Shown here: piece after piece, positions 1-6,953 of the stretch
How positions within the stretch are numbered: position 1 is the first letter of the stretch
How the letters are laid out: the number at the start of each line of letters is the position of its first letter
DNA from: CAYLNH01 sp964384625
Lineage (GTDB): Bacteria; Verrucomicrobiota; Lentisphaeria; JABSQK01
Reading direction: 5' to 3'
DNA: 17,255 bases
NCBI GenBank assembly: GCA_964384625.1
Contig: CAYLNH010000147.1
Span: 1 to 17,255 of the forward strand
Translations under genes and position numbers: made by a program
The notes under the pieces: generated by a model
The model's database searches: none
What the model was told of the DNA's origin: nothing
The model's input: the letters and a program-made list of their open reading frames with translations, nothing else

Positions 1-380
1 AAATAATCCCGCGGACGGCATTATTTCTAGTGCGGCGGCGGACCGCCGCAGGAATAGGAGTAGGATTTCGGAGAGGTCAGCTACCCGCCTCCGCGCAAGG
101 GGGTGTGCCGCGAGCGGCACCCCCTAAATAATCCCGCGGACGGCATTATTTCTAGTGCGGCGGCGGACCGCCGCAGGAATAGGAGTAGGATTTCGGAGAG
201 GTCAGCTACCCGCCTCCGCGCAAGGGGGTGTGCCGCGAGCGGCACCCCCTAAATAATCCCGCGGACGGCATTATTTCTAGTGCGCCGGCGGACCGGCGCA
301 GGAGCAGGAGTAGGATTTCGGAGAGAGTAGCCACCCGCCTCCGCGCAAGGCTCCGTCGCGCCACGGCAAAGAGTCACAGG
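1..380. repeat. Left array of 125-bp hairpin-rich repeat units
   Basis: Three head-to-tail units start at 1, 126 and 251, an exact 125-bp period; the array probably continues left of the window. Each unit carries hairpin I (AATAAT 2-7 with ATTATT 20-25, an inner CCG/CGG, loop CGGA), hairpin II (TGCGGCGG 31-38 with CCGCCGCA 43-50, again loop CGGA), a purine-rich stretch, a CGGAG/CTCCG pairing, and hairpin III (GTGCCG 105-110 with CGGCAC 115-120, loop CGAG, extended by GGGG/CCCC). Unit 3 has a different hairpin II (TGCGCCGG/CCGGCGCA) with pairing kept, and ends in a different tail (about 350-390). There is no open reading frame with a believable product. These are REP/BIME-like intergenic elements; their function is unknown. 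Confidence 0.9.
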
Positions 381-397
381 AATTCACAGAAAAGGAA

Positions 398-589
398 GGA
401 TGCGCGGTCGAGACGACCGCGGCCACGCTTGGAAGCAGACCGTTTGAAACGGTCCGCAGGATTACGTAACGATATGAGCGTTGATGTTCCCGAGAGAAGT
501 CGGGGATGCGCGGTCGAGACGACCGCGGCCACGTTTGGAAGCAGGCCGTTTGAAGCGGTCCGCAGGATTACTTGACGATATGAGTGTTG
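398..589. repeat. Tandem pair of 86-bp structured repeats upstream of the CDC123-like gene
   Basis: Copy A (398-483) and copy B (504-589) are direct repeats offset by 106 bp, differing at about six positions. Each holds two stems. The first is CGCGGTCG / CGACCGCG with loop AGA (403-421 in A). The second is centred on GACCGTTTGAAACGGTC in A. In B that stem reads GGCCGTTTGAAGCGGTC, so two A-T pairs become G-T, which stays paired only in RNA read from the + strand. The repeats lie just upstream of the gene at 642. They could be part of its leader RNA or a mobile intergenic element; no known ncRNA family is recognised. Confidence 0.75.
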
Positions 590-641
590 TTTGCCGGCCG
601 GGCGTACTGACCGGCGTAAAGCTTGAAGGATAGGCAGAGAG

Positions 642-1355
642 TTGGATAGAATCGTTATACCCGTAAGTGAATGGTACACGTCGTTGGGCAACTTCTCGTT
701 CCCGACCGTGTTCGTGCGTCTGCGTGACGCTGAGATGGAGGCCTTCCTGCATGACGACCGGCAGTCGGCGGTGACGAAGGCGTTGATCAAGAAAATGGAT
801 TACGTGATCGAGCATCTGCCGGGCTCGTGCTTTGTGCATGCCGATGTCTGTGCGCCGAATGACGCCGCTATCTTTGCCAGCACGGATGGCGCGGTGAAGC
901 GCGGCCGGCTGGCGTGGAATCTTCTGCGCGACAGCGAGAAGGTGGTGGCGGCGGTGGAGAGCGGGTTGACCGCGCGGTTCGCGTTCCACCCGTTCCGGCG
1001 GATGGATCATTCGCGCGAGTTCCGTCTGTTCATCAAGGACCGCGAGCTGAAGGTGATGTCGCAGCGGTTTCTGAGCGATTACCACTCGCGGCTGCACGCC
1101 CGGGCGGACGAGATCTGGAAGCTGGGCTTGCGGTTTGTGGCTTTGATCGCGGAGTTCCTGCCGGAAGACGACCTGACGGTTGATGTCTACCTGACGGCCA
1201 GCGGCAAGCTGATGCTGCTGGACATGGACATTCTGGGGGCTCCGACGGATCCGCTGCTGCTGCGCGACTGGGACCAGGACTGGTCGGAGGTGCAGGGATT
1301 GAAACTGGTGCCGAAGCCGATGCGCCTGGGCGGCGACGTGACGGTCTCCTTTTAG
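642..1355 (+). CDS. CDC123/D123-like ATP-grasp protein
   Basis: A 237-residue protein that follows eukaryotic CDC123 through its length. An N-terminal EWY segment matches the AWYP region. FVHADVCAPNDA matches the family F-P-K-L-N-W-S-A-P-R-D-A block. REFRLFIKDRELKVMSQR matches the EFRCFVK...ISQR block. VDVYLTASGKLMLLDMDILG then TDPLLL matches the DIY...LIDFNPFGEVTD block. CDC123 is an ATP-grasp protein that assembles eIF2 in eukaryotes; bacterial members are proposed to modify proteins or act as effectors. The usual Lys of KLNW is His here and the Asn of DFN is Asp, so ATP use may be altered. The start is TTG: an in-frame stop at 624-626 and the absence of an upstream ATG/GTG force it, with AAGGATAGG at 626-634. 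The gene is isolated within repeat arrays; its bacterial substrate is unknown. Confidence 0.8.
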   Translation: MDRIVIPVSEWYTSLGNFSFPTVFVRLRDAEMEAFLHDDRQSAVTKALIKKMDYVIEHLPGSCFVHADVCAPNDAAIFASTDGAVKRGRLAWNLLRDSEKVVAAVESGLTARFAFHPFRRMDHSREFRLFIKDRELKVMSQRFLSDYHSRLHARADEIWKLGLRFVALIAEFLPEDDLTVDVYLTASGKLMLLDMDILGAPTDPLLLRDWDQDWSEVQGLKLVPKPMRLGGDVTVSF

Positions 1356-1357
1356 TC

Positions 1358-1640
1358 GTGCCGCGAGCGGCACTCCTCAAATAATCCCGCGGACGGCATT
1401 ATTTCTAGTGCGGCGGCGGACCGCCGCAGGAATAGGAGTAGGATTTCGGAGAGGTCAGCTACCCGCCTCCGCGCAAGGGGGTGTGCCGCGAGCGGCACCC
1501 CCTAAATAATCCCGCGGACGGCATTATTTCTAGTGCGCCGGCGGACCGGCGCAGGAGCAGGAGTAGGATTTCGGAGAGAGTAGCCACCCGCCTCCGCGCA
1601 AGGCTCCGTCGGGCCACGGCAAAGAGTCACAAGATTCACA
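1358..1640. repeat. Right array of 125-bp hairpin-rich repeat units
   Basis: Units start at 1379 and 1504 and are nearly identical to left-array units 2 and 3, including the switch of hairpin II from TGCGGCGG/CCGCCGCA to TGCGCCGG/CCGGCGCA and the same alternative tail. The array starts two bases after the stop codon of the CDC123-like gene with hairpin III (GTGCCG / CGGCAC, 1358-1373). That hairpin could end transcription of the gene, although no T-run follows it. The stretch 1358-1633 copies 105-380 at a constant 1253-bp offset with about four mismatches. No gene is seen in it. Confidence 0.9.
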
Positions 1641-1642
1641 CA

Positions 1643-1862
1643 AGGGGGTGTGCCGCGGGCGGCACCCCTTAAGTAATTCTGCGGACAGAATTCCTTCTAA
1701 TGCGCCGGCGGACCGCCGCAGGCATAGGAGTAGGATTTCGGAGAGAGTAGCCACCCGCCTCCGAGTACTCGGCAGTCTTCTGCCGACTAGAAGGAATCCT
1801 GGCTGTCCGCCATAGTTCCTGGCGCCGGCGGGTCCTCAGGATTACTTGACGAGATGAACATT
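1643..1862. repeat. Diverged repeat unit and hairpin cluster upstream of the blaI-like gene
   Basis: This block has hairpin III with the loop changed to CGGG (1643-1669). Hairpin I is rebuilt as AATTCTG (1675-1681) / CAGAATT (1686-1692) around the same CGGA loop, with an outer AAG/CTT pairing. Hairpin II has one mismatch (1701-1720). An extra perfect stem follows, TCGGCAG (1769-1775) / CTGCCGA (1780-1786), then an AGGAA/TTCCT structure near 1793-1820. The block ends with CAGGATTACTTGACG (1837-1851), which also ends the 86-bp repeats upstream of the CDC123-like gene. No coding sequence is supported between 1356 and 1994. Confidence 0.75.
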
Positions 1863-1921
1863 GACTGCCGGATAACCGTTATAAAAATGTGACGAAACTC
1901 TGGAACCGCCGGCAATTCGGC

Positions 1922-1949
1922 TGGTCAAACGCAATAGAGTGACTACAGT
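1922..1949 (+). promoter_or_regulatory. Candidate promoter of the blaI-blaR-like pair
   Basis: TGGTCA (1922-1927) and TACAGT (1944-1949) match the sigma-70 -35 and -10 hexamers at 4 of 6 positions each, with a 16-bp spacer. The -10 lies inside the predicted BlaI operator, which would let the repressor block its own promoter. The hexamers are weak, and promoter rules in this phylum are not well known. Confidence 0.35.
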
Positions 1950-1955
1950 TGTAGG
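1942..1955. promoter_or_regulatory. BlaI/MecI-type operator
   Basis: CTACA (1943-1947) and TGTAG (1950-1954) form a perfect dyad with a 2-bp centre. This gives TACA-N2-TGTA, the core recognised by BlaI/MecI repressors. It lies about 40 bp upstream of the blaI-like start codon, where an autoregulatory operator is expected. Only one copy was seen; many BlaI systems have two. Confidence 0.65.
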
Positions 1956-1994
1956 TAAGCCGGCCGCCGCGGCCGCATAACGGAGACAACGACG

Positions 1995-2384
1995 ATGGCC
2001 AGCAGAAATCAGCTTCCAGCGCTGTCCGAGGCGCAATTGGAGATTATGAATTATGTCTGGGATCGCGGCCAGGTGACGGTTGCCGATGTGTGGAAGCATA
2101 TTTCATCGCAGCGTTCGGTGGCGCGGAATACGATCCAGACGATGATGGTGCGGCTGGAAGAGAAGGGCTGGCTGCAGCACGAGGACAACGGCAGCGGTTT
2201 TGTTTTTTCGGCGACGGAAGATCGTTCTTTGACGTTGCGCCGGATGGTATCGCGGATGGTGGAGACGGCCTTTCAGGGTTCGGCGGAGGGTCTGGTGCTG
2301 GCGTTGCTCAACGGCCGCGGTGTGAGTGCGGACGAGGCGGAGCGGATTCGCGCTGCCATTGAGGCAACGGAGGAGTATCCCTGA
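1995..2384 (+). CDS. BlaI/MecI/CopY-family transcriptional repressor
   Basis: A 129-residue winged-helix repressor of the usual family length. The opening LSEAQLEIMNYVWDRGQVTV and the recognition-helix segment RNTIQTMMVRLEEKGWL are typical of BlaI/MecI, which bind TACA/TGTA dyads as dimers and are inactivated when a membrane M56 peptidase signals. The C-terminal helices would dimerise. The start is ATG with GGAG at 1982-1985, 9 nt upstream. Its stop overlaps the next start (TGATG), so the two proteins should be made together. The operator at 1942-1955 supports autoregulation. Targets beyond its own operon are not visible here. Confidence 0.9.
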   Translation: MASRNQLPALSEAQLEIMNYVWDRGQVTVADVWKHISSQRSVARNTIQTMMVRLEEKGWLQHEDNGSGFVFSATEDRSLTLRRMVSRMVETAFQGSAEGLVLALLNGRGVSADEAERIRAAIEATEEYP

Positions 2385-4237
2385 TGCTGACGCAGTTTTA
2401 TCCCGGCGACAATCTGGTGTTGGCGGCGCTGCACGTGGTGGTGCAGGTTTCGCTGGTTCTGGGCGCGGCGCTGGTGCTGGGTCGGTTGATCGGGCGGCGC
2501 CGGGCGCCGGTGCGGCATGCGATTTGCCTCTTTGCGCTGGCGGCGGTGTTGCTGTGTTTGCCGCTGGCCTGGCTGTTCTGGAGTGAGGCGTTGCCGAGTG
2601 TCCGGTTCGAAGCGCCGGCGGTCGAAACGGCGTTGGCTTCGGTTGCCGCGCCGATCCGGGAACCGGCGACGGCAATTACGGTGGCCGACCCGGGGTCCAC
2701 GGTGCCGACGGCATCGGCGGGCAATGTGCGCGGGATGCTGCTGCTCAACGGTCTGCGGCATCTGGCGACGTTGGCGGCGCTGGTCTGGCTGGCGGGGATC
2801 GTCTGGGGCGTGGTGCGGCTGCACTACGGCTGCGTCTTTCAGGTGCTGCTGCGGCGGCGCTGCACGGCCTTGCCGACGACGACGCGCAAGGGGGTCCTGG
2901 CGGCGGTGCAGGAGGTCCTTGGCGCGGCCGGCGAACTGCGGGTTGTCGAGTCGAAGTACGTGTCGGGTCCGGTCTGTGTGGGCTGGTTCCGGCCGCTCGT
3001 GGTGCTGCCGGTGGGCATGTGGCAGGAGTTGAGCGACGACGAATTGCGTGCGGTGCTGCTGCACGAGGGCGCGCACATCGTCCGTCGCGACCACTGGGTC
3101 GGTTTGCTGCAGCGCGTCGCCGGGGTGGTGTTCTGGCCGCACCCGCTGCTGCACCGGTTGAACCGGGCGTTGAGCCGGGCGCGGGAAGAGATTTGTGACA
3201 ACTACGTCTTGCGCGCGGCCAGTCGGACGGCCTATGCGCGGACGCTGCTGCGGCTGACCGAGCAGAGCCACATGGGCCCGGCGATGGTCGGCCTGGCCCA
3301 TCCGCAATGGCGGCTGGAAGACCGGGTGCAGGGCATCCTCGATCGCGGCCGCAGTCTGCTGACGGCGCTGACGCCGCGCCTCCGGCTGGGGCTGGGCGCC
3401 GGTTTCCTGGCTTTGGTGCTGGCCCTGGGCGGCGTTTCGATCCGCGCGGCCGACGACGACGCCCGGCCGGCGGAACAGCCCGGCGCCGAGCCGCCCCAAC
3501 GGAGCGTGACGGTTGACCCGCCTGCCCCGAAATCGAAGGCGAAAGCCAGGGCCGCCCGCCGGTGGCTGGCGGCGGACTGGGGCGCGAAATCCGTGCTGAC
3601 CCAGACCGGCAGCGAGCTGACCGTCGAAGTGGCCGACCCGAAAGCCGGGAAACTCTGTGTCTTCCAGAACCATGACGGCCGGCAGCTCAACGGCTTTGAC
3701 CGGGCGGTGGTGACGATTGAGTTGAAGAAAGCCAAGCCGTACCCCGTGCTCGTTTCCTTCGCGGTCAACGTCGGCGACGATTTCCAGTGGATCGAGGCGC
3801 CGCCGATGATCCTGCGGCCGGGGACGAATGCGTTTGCCTTTAACTTCCGCCGGGCCGACTGGAAGTGCAAAAAGACCGGCTGGCACCATCAGACCACGCC
3901 GCTGGGCAAGGGCGTCATGCGCACCGCCAACCTGGTGTTCCACGGTCTGGACCGCGGCGACACCGTGACGGTGAAGAGCCTGAAACTGGAGGCGGCTGTC
4001 AATCCCGGCGCCGAGACGCCGGCGGATGCCCAGATGGACCGTACGGAAGTCCCTGAGTTGCTGACGCCGAGCCAGCACGGGACGCCGGACCTGACGCGGG
4101 CGGACATCCTGCGGGTGCACGTCTTGAACCTGTTGCGGATCTACGCGGCGGACCTGAAGGCCTTGGGCCGCGGGGCCGCGGCCCGCCGGGTGCTGTCGGA
4201 GGTCGACCGCGCGCTGCAGACGCCGCTGTCGGACTAG
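2384..4237 (+). CDS. BlaR1-like M56 membrane metallopeptidase with a C-terminal beta-sandwich sensor-like domain
   Basis: A 617-residue partner of the preceding repressor. Hydrophobic segments near residues 10-35, 44-68, 122-146 and 335-355 give the four-helix BlaR1 topology. The zinc motif HEGAH is at 227-231 and a downstream glutamate ligand region REEICDN at about 267-273, as in M56 peptidases. After the last helix come an acidic/Pro linker (about 356-390) and a domain at about 395-535 rich in alternating beta-strand patterns and Trp/Phe. That domain resembles carbohydrate-binding or galactose-binding-like folds; this is inference. No SxxK or other penicillin-binding motifs were seen, so beta-lactam sensing is unlikely. 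A helical tail covers 550-617. It probably cleaves or triggers cleavage of the repressor on ligand binding outside the membrane. Confidence 0.85.
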   Translation: MLTQFYPGDNLVLAALHVVVQVSLVLGAALVLGRLIGRRRAPVRHAICLFALAAVLLCLPLAWLFWSEALPSVRFEAPAVETALASVAAPIREPATAITVADPGSTVPTASAGNVRGMLLLNGLRHLATLAALVWLAGIVWGVVRLHYGCVFQVLLRRRCTALPTTTRKGVLAAVQEVLGAAGELRVVESKYVSGPVCVGWFRPLVVLPVGMWQELSDDELRAVLLHEGAHIVRRDHWVGLLQRVAGVVFWPHPLLHRLNRALSRAREEICDNYVLRAASRTAYARTLLRLTEQSHMGPAMVGLAHPQWRLEDRVQGILDRGRSLLTALTPRLRLGLGAGFLALVLALGGVSIRAADDDARPAEQPGAEPPQRSVTVDPPAPKSKAKARAARRWLAADWGAKSVLTQTGSELTVEVADPKAGKLCVFQNHDGRQLNGFDRAVVTIELKKAKPYPVLVSFAVNVGDDFQWIEAPPMILRPGTNAFAFNFRRADWKCKKTGWHHQTTPLGKGVMRTANLVFHGLDRGDTVTVKSLKLEAAVNPGAETPADAQMDRTEVPELLTPSQHGTPDLTRADILRVHVLNLLRIYAADLKALGRGAAARRVLSEVDRALQTPLSD

Positions 4238-4256
4238 CGCCGGCGCGGGAACACCA

Positions 4257-4286
4257 ATTGATTTGATGAGTCTAAATCAATAGAAA
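4257..4286. promoter_or_regulatory. Candidate promoter/operator of the secretion operon
   Basis: This AT-rich stretch interrupts GC-rich DNA. It holds a perfect 8-bp inverted repeat, ATTGATTT (4257-4264) and AAATCAAT (4274-4281), with a 9-nt centre. TTGATT (4259-4264) and TAGAAA (4281-4286) sit 16 bp apart, each 4/6 to the sigma-70 consensus. The dyad overlaps both, so it may be a repressor site. It lacks TACA/TGTA and therefore does not look like a BlaI operator. Confidence 0.45.
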
Positions 4287-4325
4287 AGAAATTCGATTAA
4301 TTAACTCATATATCGAGGCGCAGTG

Positions 4326-5060
4326 ATGAGAAGGACATTTACGCTGATTGAGATGCTGGTGGTGATCACGGTGATCGTGATCCTGGTGGCGATCCTGCTG
4401 CCGGCGCTGAGTCAGGCGCGGGCCGTGGCACGCAAAGCGAAATGCACGGGTCACCTGGACCAGTTTGGTCTGGCGACGGAGTTGTACCGGCAGGATAGCG
4501 ACGGCGCGATGCCGTTCTGGCTGTCGCGCATGTATCCGGAGTATTTGAAGGACAAACGGCTGTTTATCTGTCCGGAAGACGAGAGTGAAGGCCATGACGG
4601 CGGCCGGACTGGGGGCGCGGGCGACTATATCGTGGAACCCATTGACCCCGCGGAAGTGGAAGATGAATTTCAAGAGACGGATGACACTGCCAGCAACAAC
4701 AACCCGCCTGGAGCGACCGTGGCAAACGGCCGCATGCGCAATACGGAGATTACGCATTGCAGCTACATGTATGAATTCTCCGGCGCCGACTGCAGTTGGG
4801 GCGGCAGTTGCGGCAGCGAGGATTCCCCCATGAGTTGGAACGCGGTGAAGGAACTCCAATTGCGCCACGGCCGGGGTCGGCACGAGGATGAGAGCAAGTA
4901 TTGCGAAGGTGGTGTGCCTTGGGAAGAAGCGTTGTTTCCGACGGTTCGGTGTTTCTTTCACTACGACACGTCATGGGGCAAGGATCAGCTTGTGCTGAAC
5001 ACGGCCTATACGGGCCGGGTGTTTGAGAGCCGGGCGAAGTGGGAGGAGGGGACCTACTAG
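4326..5060 (+). CDS. Type II/IV pseudopilin (prepilin-type N-terminal methylation domain)
   Basis: A 244-residue protein beginning MRRT-FTLIEMLVVI. The prepilin peptidase site is expected before Phe, with Glu at +5 and a hydrophobic helix to about residue 30. The cleavage site lacks the usual Gly at -1 (Thr here). The rest is a soluble head with about nine cysteines, including DCSWGGSCG, which suggests disulfides. ATG 4326 is preferred over GTG 4323, two codons upstream by the translated frame (MMRRT), because GAGG at 4315-4318 is 7 nt from the ATG. It is first in the operon and would form the short pseudopilus or fibre polymerised by the downstream ATPase. It could be a major or minor pilin; it is the only one in the window. 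Confidence 0.85.
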   Translation: MRRTFTLIEMLVVITVIVILVAILLPALSQARAVARKAKCTGHLDQFGLATELYRQDSDGAMPFWLSRMYPEYLKDKRLFICPEDESEGHDGGRTGGAGDYIVEPIDPAEVEDEFQETDDTASNNNPPGATVANGRMRNTEITHCSYMYEFSGADCSWGGSCGSEDSPMSWNAVKELQLRHGRGRHEDESKYCEGGVPWEEALFPTVRCFFHYDTSWGKDQLVLNTAYTGRVFESRAKWEEGTY

Positions 5061-5157
5061 GATAGGACCTTTACTGGATTTTTGCTTTGCGATGCCGGCG
5101 GGCGGAGCCGACCGGTCACGGATTTGAACAAGCCGATTGAGGACAACAAGGAGGCCT

Positions 5158-6939
5158 ATGAGAACGCTTCTGGTTATGAGTGTGGCGGCGGTGCTGCCGC
5201 TGCTGGTTTCGTGCACGACCTTCGTGCCGGAAGAGCCGCCCGGAATGGAAGTGGAAAAGCGCATCGAGAAGATCCGGGACGTGGTTGATTTTGCCTCGCT
5301 GCAGATGCGCAAGAAGCGCTATTTCTACGCCCGCGAGCTGGTGTTGCCGTACGAGAATCATCCGGCAGTGGGTCGCGAGGTGAAGCTGATGCTCAAGGAG
5401 ATCGAGCACCAGATCAAGTATCGCAGTCTGAAGAAGGCCAAGGACCTGTCGTACCGGAATGCGATCAACATGGTTGACGAGGAGATGGTGCTGCCGGAGA
5501 AGTACGGCAAGAAGGTCCCGCTGAAGTCGAAGCTGGGGCCGTTCGAGAAGCCGTTCGGCCCGATGGAAGAGCTGTTGAAGCGCAAGGTCGAGTTCAAGGT
5601 GACCAACGCCGATATCGAGGCGTTGCTGATTGCGCTGGCGGAGATCGACGGCGTCAACCTGATGGCGGACGACAGCATTGCGGTGGAGAAGACGGTGACG
5701 ATCCACGTGCGGAACGTGCCGTTGAAGGAGGTCCTGAGCTATGTCGAACGCAATATGGGTCTGCAGTTCACGCTGGGCGAGAACATCATCTGGGTGAGCG
5801 CGGCCGAGGACGAAGAGGTCAAGGGCCCGAAGCTGGAGACGGAGATCATCCGGCTGAAGAAAGGGTTTATCCCGAAGCCGGTGGGCGGCGAGGGCGGCGG
5901 CGAGGGCGGCGACGACGCCGGCGGCGGCAACACGGACGCCAAGGGCGAGGACGATCTGGAGAAGGTGCTGGCGGCGTTCCTGGAGGACAACCCGGACAAC
6001 CCGCCGGACGCCAAGTATTTCATCTACCGCAACTACAACGCGCTGGTGATCCGCAACACGCGGGAGAACATCCGCATGGCCCAGCAGATCATCGACGCCT
6101 TCGACCGCGACCCGCTGCAGGTCGAGATTGAAGCGCGCTACGTGACCTTTGCGGAGTCCGACGCGGTGGATATCGGCACGTCGATCAAGCGATTGTATCG
6201 CGAGAGCGAACGAGGCATCCTCGACGCCGACAGTCTGCTGACCACGTTGACCACGCCGCGCCTGGAGTTCGGCGGGATCATCGACAGCTTCGAGTTCGAC
6301 ATCGTCCTGGCGGCGCTTCACCAGACGGGCAGCACCAAGACGATTTCGTCGCCGCGGCTGACGGTTCTCAACCGCTATACGGCGCGCTTTCGCAACGGCG
6401 ATGTGCGCTATTATTTTGACGAGTACGACGCCGAGATCGGCGACGTCATTACCAGTGACGGCGATGACGACATCGACTCGAACGGCATCATCATTCCGCA
6501 GGGCCAGGCGCAGAAGCTGGAGTTGGGCAAGACGCTTGAGGTCACTCCCAGCATCGGCAACGACGGCAAGAGCATCACCATCAGCTTGAGCAGCGAGATC
6601 GTTGAGGACCTGGGCGATGTGAATGTGACGGGTTCGAGCACGATCAAGATGCCGAAAACCAACGAGAGCGCGATCCAGACCACGGTTGTGGTCGGCAGCG
6701 GCGAGACGCTCATTCTGGCGGGCCAGATCGACGCGAAGGAGACGGAGACGGTCAACCAGGTGCCGTTGCTGGGGCGCATCCCGCTGCTGGGCTGGCTGTT
6801 CAAGCGGAAAGAGACGGAGCGCGACCCGAAGCATCTGCTGATCTTTCTCACGGCGACCATCATCGACCCGCAGGGTCGCTACAACACGGTCGAGGACCCT
6901 GCGCCGAAGGCGCCGCAAGCAGCTCCGCAGAACCCGTAG
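5158..6939 (+). CDS. Outer-membrane secretin lipoprotein (GspD/PilQ family)
   Basis: A 593-residue secretin. The start at ATG 5158 is chosen because AAGGAGG lies at 5148-5154; upstream TTG 5137 has no such site. The signal peptide ends in a lipobox LVSC with Cys19, so it is probably lipidated and may reach the outer membrane without a separate pilotin. An N0/N1-like domain spans about 142-215 (FKVTNADIEALLIALAEIDG). A Gly/Glu/Asp-rich insert lies at about 243-266 and a second N-domain at about 268-325. The secretin barrel follows, with the signature VPLLGRIPLLGWLF at 535-548. It would form the gated channel for the pseudopilus or secreted substrates. It corresponds in position to Amuc_1098 of Akkermansia. 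Confidence 0.92.
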   Translation: MRTLLVMSVAAVLPLLVSCTTFVPEEPPGMEVEKRIEKIRDVVDFASLQMRKKRYFYARELVLPYENHPAVGREVKLMLKEIEHQIKYRSLKKAKDLSYRNAINMVDEEMVLPEKYGKKVPLKSKLGPFEKPFGPMEELLKRKVEFKVTNADIEALLIALAEIDGVNLMADDSIAVEKTVTIHVRNVPLKEVLSYVERNMGLQFTLGENIIWVSAAEDEEVKGPKLETEIIRLKKGFIPKPVGGEGGGEGGDDAGGGNTDAKGEDDLEKVLAAFLEDNPDNPPDAKYFIYRNYNALVIRNTRENIRMAQQIIDAFDRDPLQVEIEARYVTFAESDAVDIGTSIKRLYRESERGILDADSLLTTLTTPRLEFGGIIDSFEFDIVLAALHQTGSTKTISSPRLTVLNRYTARFRNGDVRYYFDEYDAEIGDVITSDGDDDIDSNGIIIPQGQAQKLELGKTLEVTPSIGNDGKSITISLSSEIVEDLGDVNVTGSSTIKMPKTNESAIQTTVVVGSGETLILAGQIDAKETETVNQVPLLGRIPLLGWLFKRKETERDPKHLLIFLTATIIDPQGRYNTVEDPAPKAPQAAPQNP

Positions 6940-6953
6940 GAGGGCAGGTTTTC

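Noticed and set aside
1..380. CRISPR array
   Set aside because: The units are contiguous with no variable spacers, the period is 125 bp, and no cas genes are present.
572..600. TTGACG in the shared tail as a -35 element for the CDC123-like gene
   Set aside because: At 16-18 bp downstream the sequence is CGGCCG-like, with nothing resembling a -10.
1..1640. Integron attC array (125-bp units flanking a gene are close to the size of Vibrio repeats)
   Set aside because: The units contain no GTT or AAC core-site triplets, so they lack the RYYYAAC/GTTRRRY pairs that attC sites require, and no integrase is seen.
2273..4120. Long open frame on the - strand opposite the M56 gene
   Set aside because: It is rich in Arg/Gln/His with no recognisable domain; it is the expected antisense shadow of a GC-rich gene. 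Similar long frames opposite 5116-6918, 6879-8783 and 13239-15050 were dismissed for the same reason.
2384..4237. True beta-lactam sensor BlaR1/MecR1
   Set aside because: No SxxK, SxN or KTG motifs of a penicillin-binding sensor domain were found after the last membrane helix.
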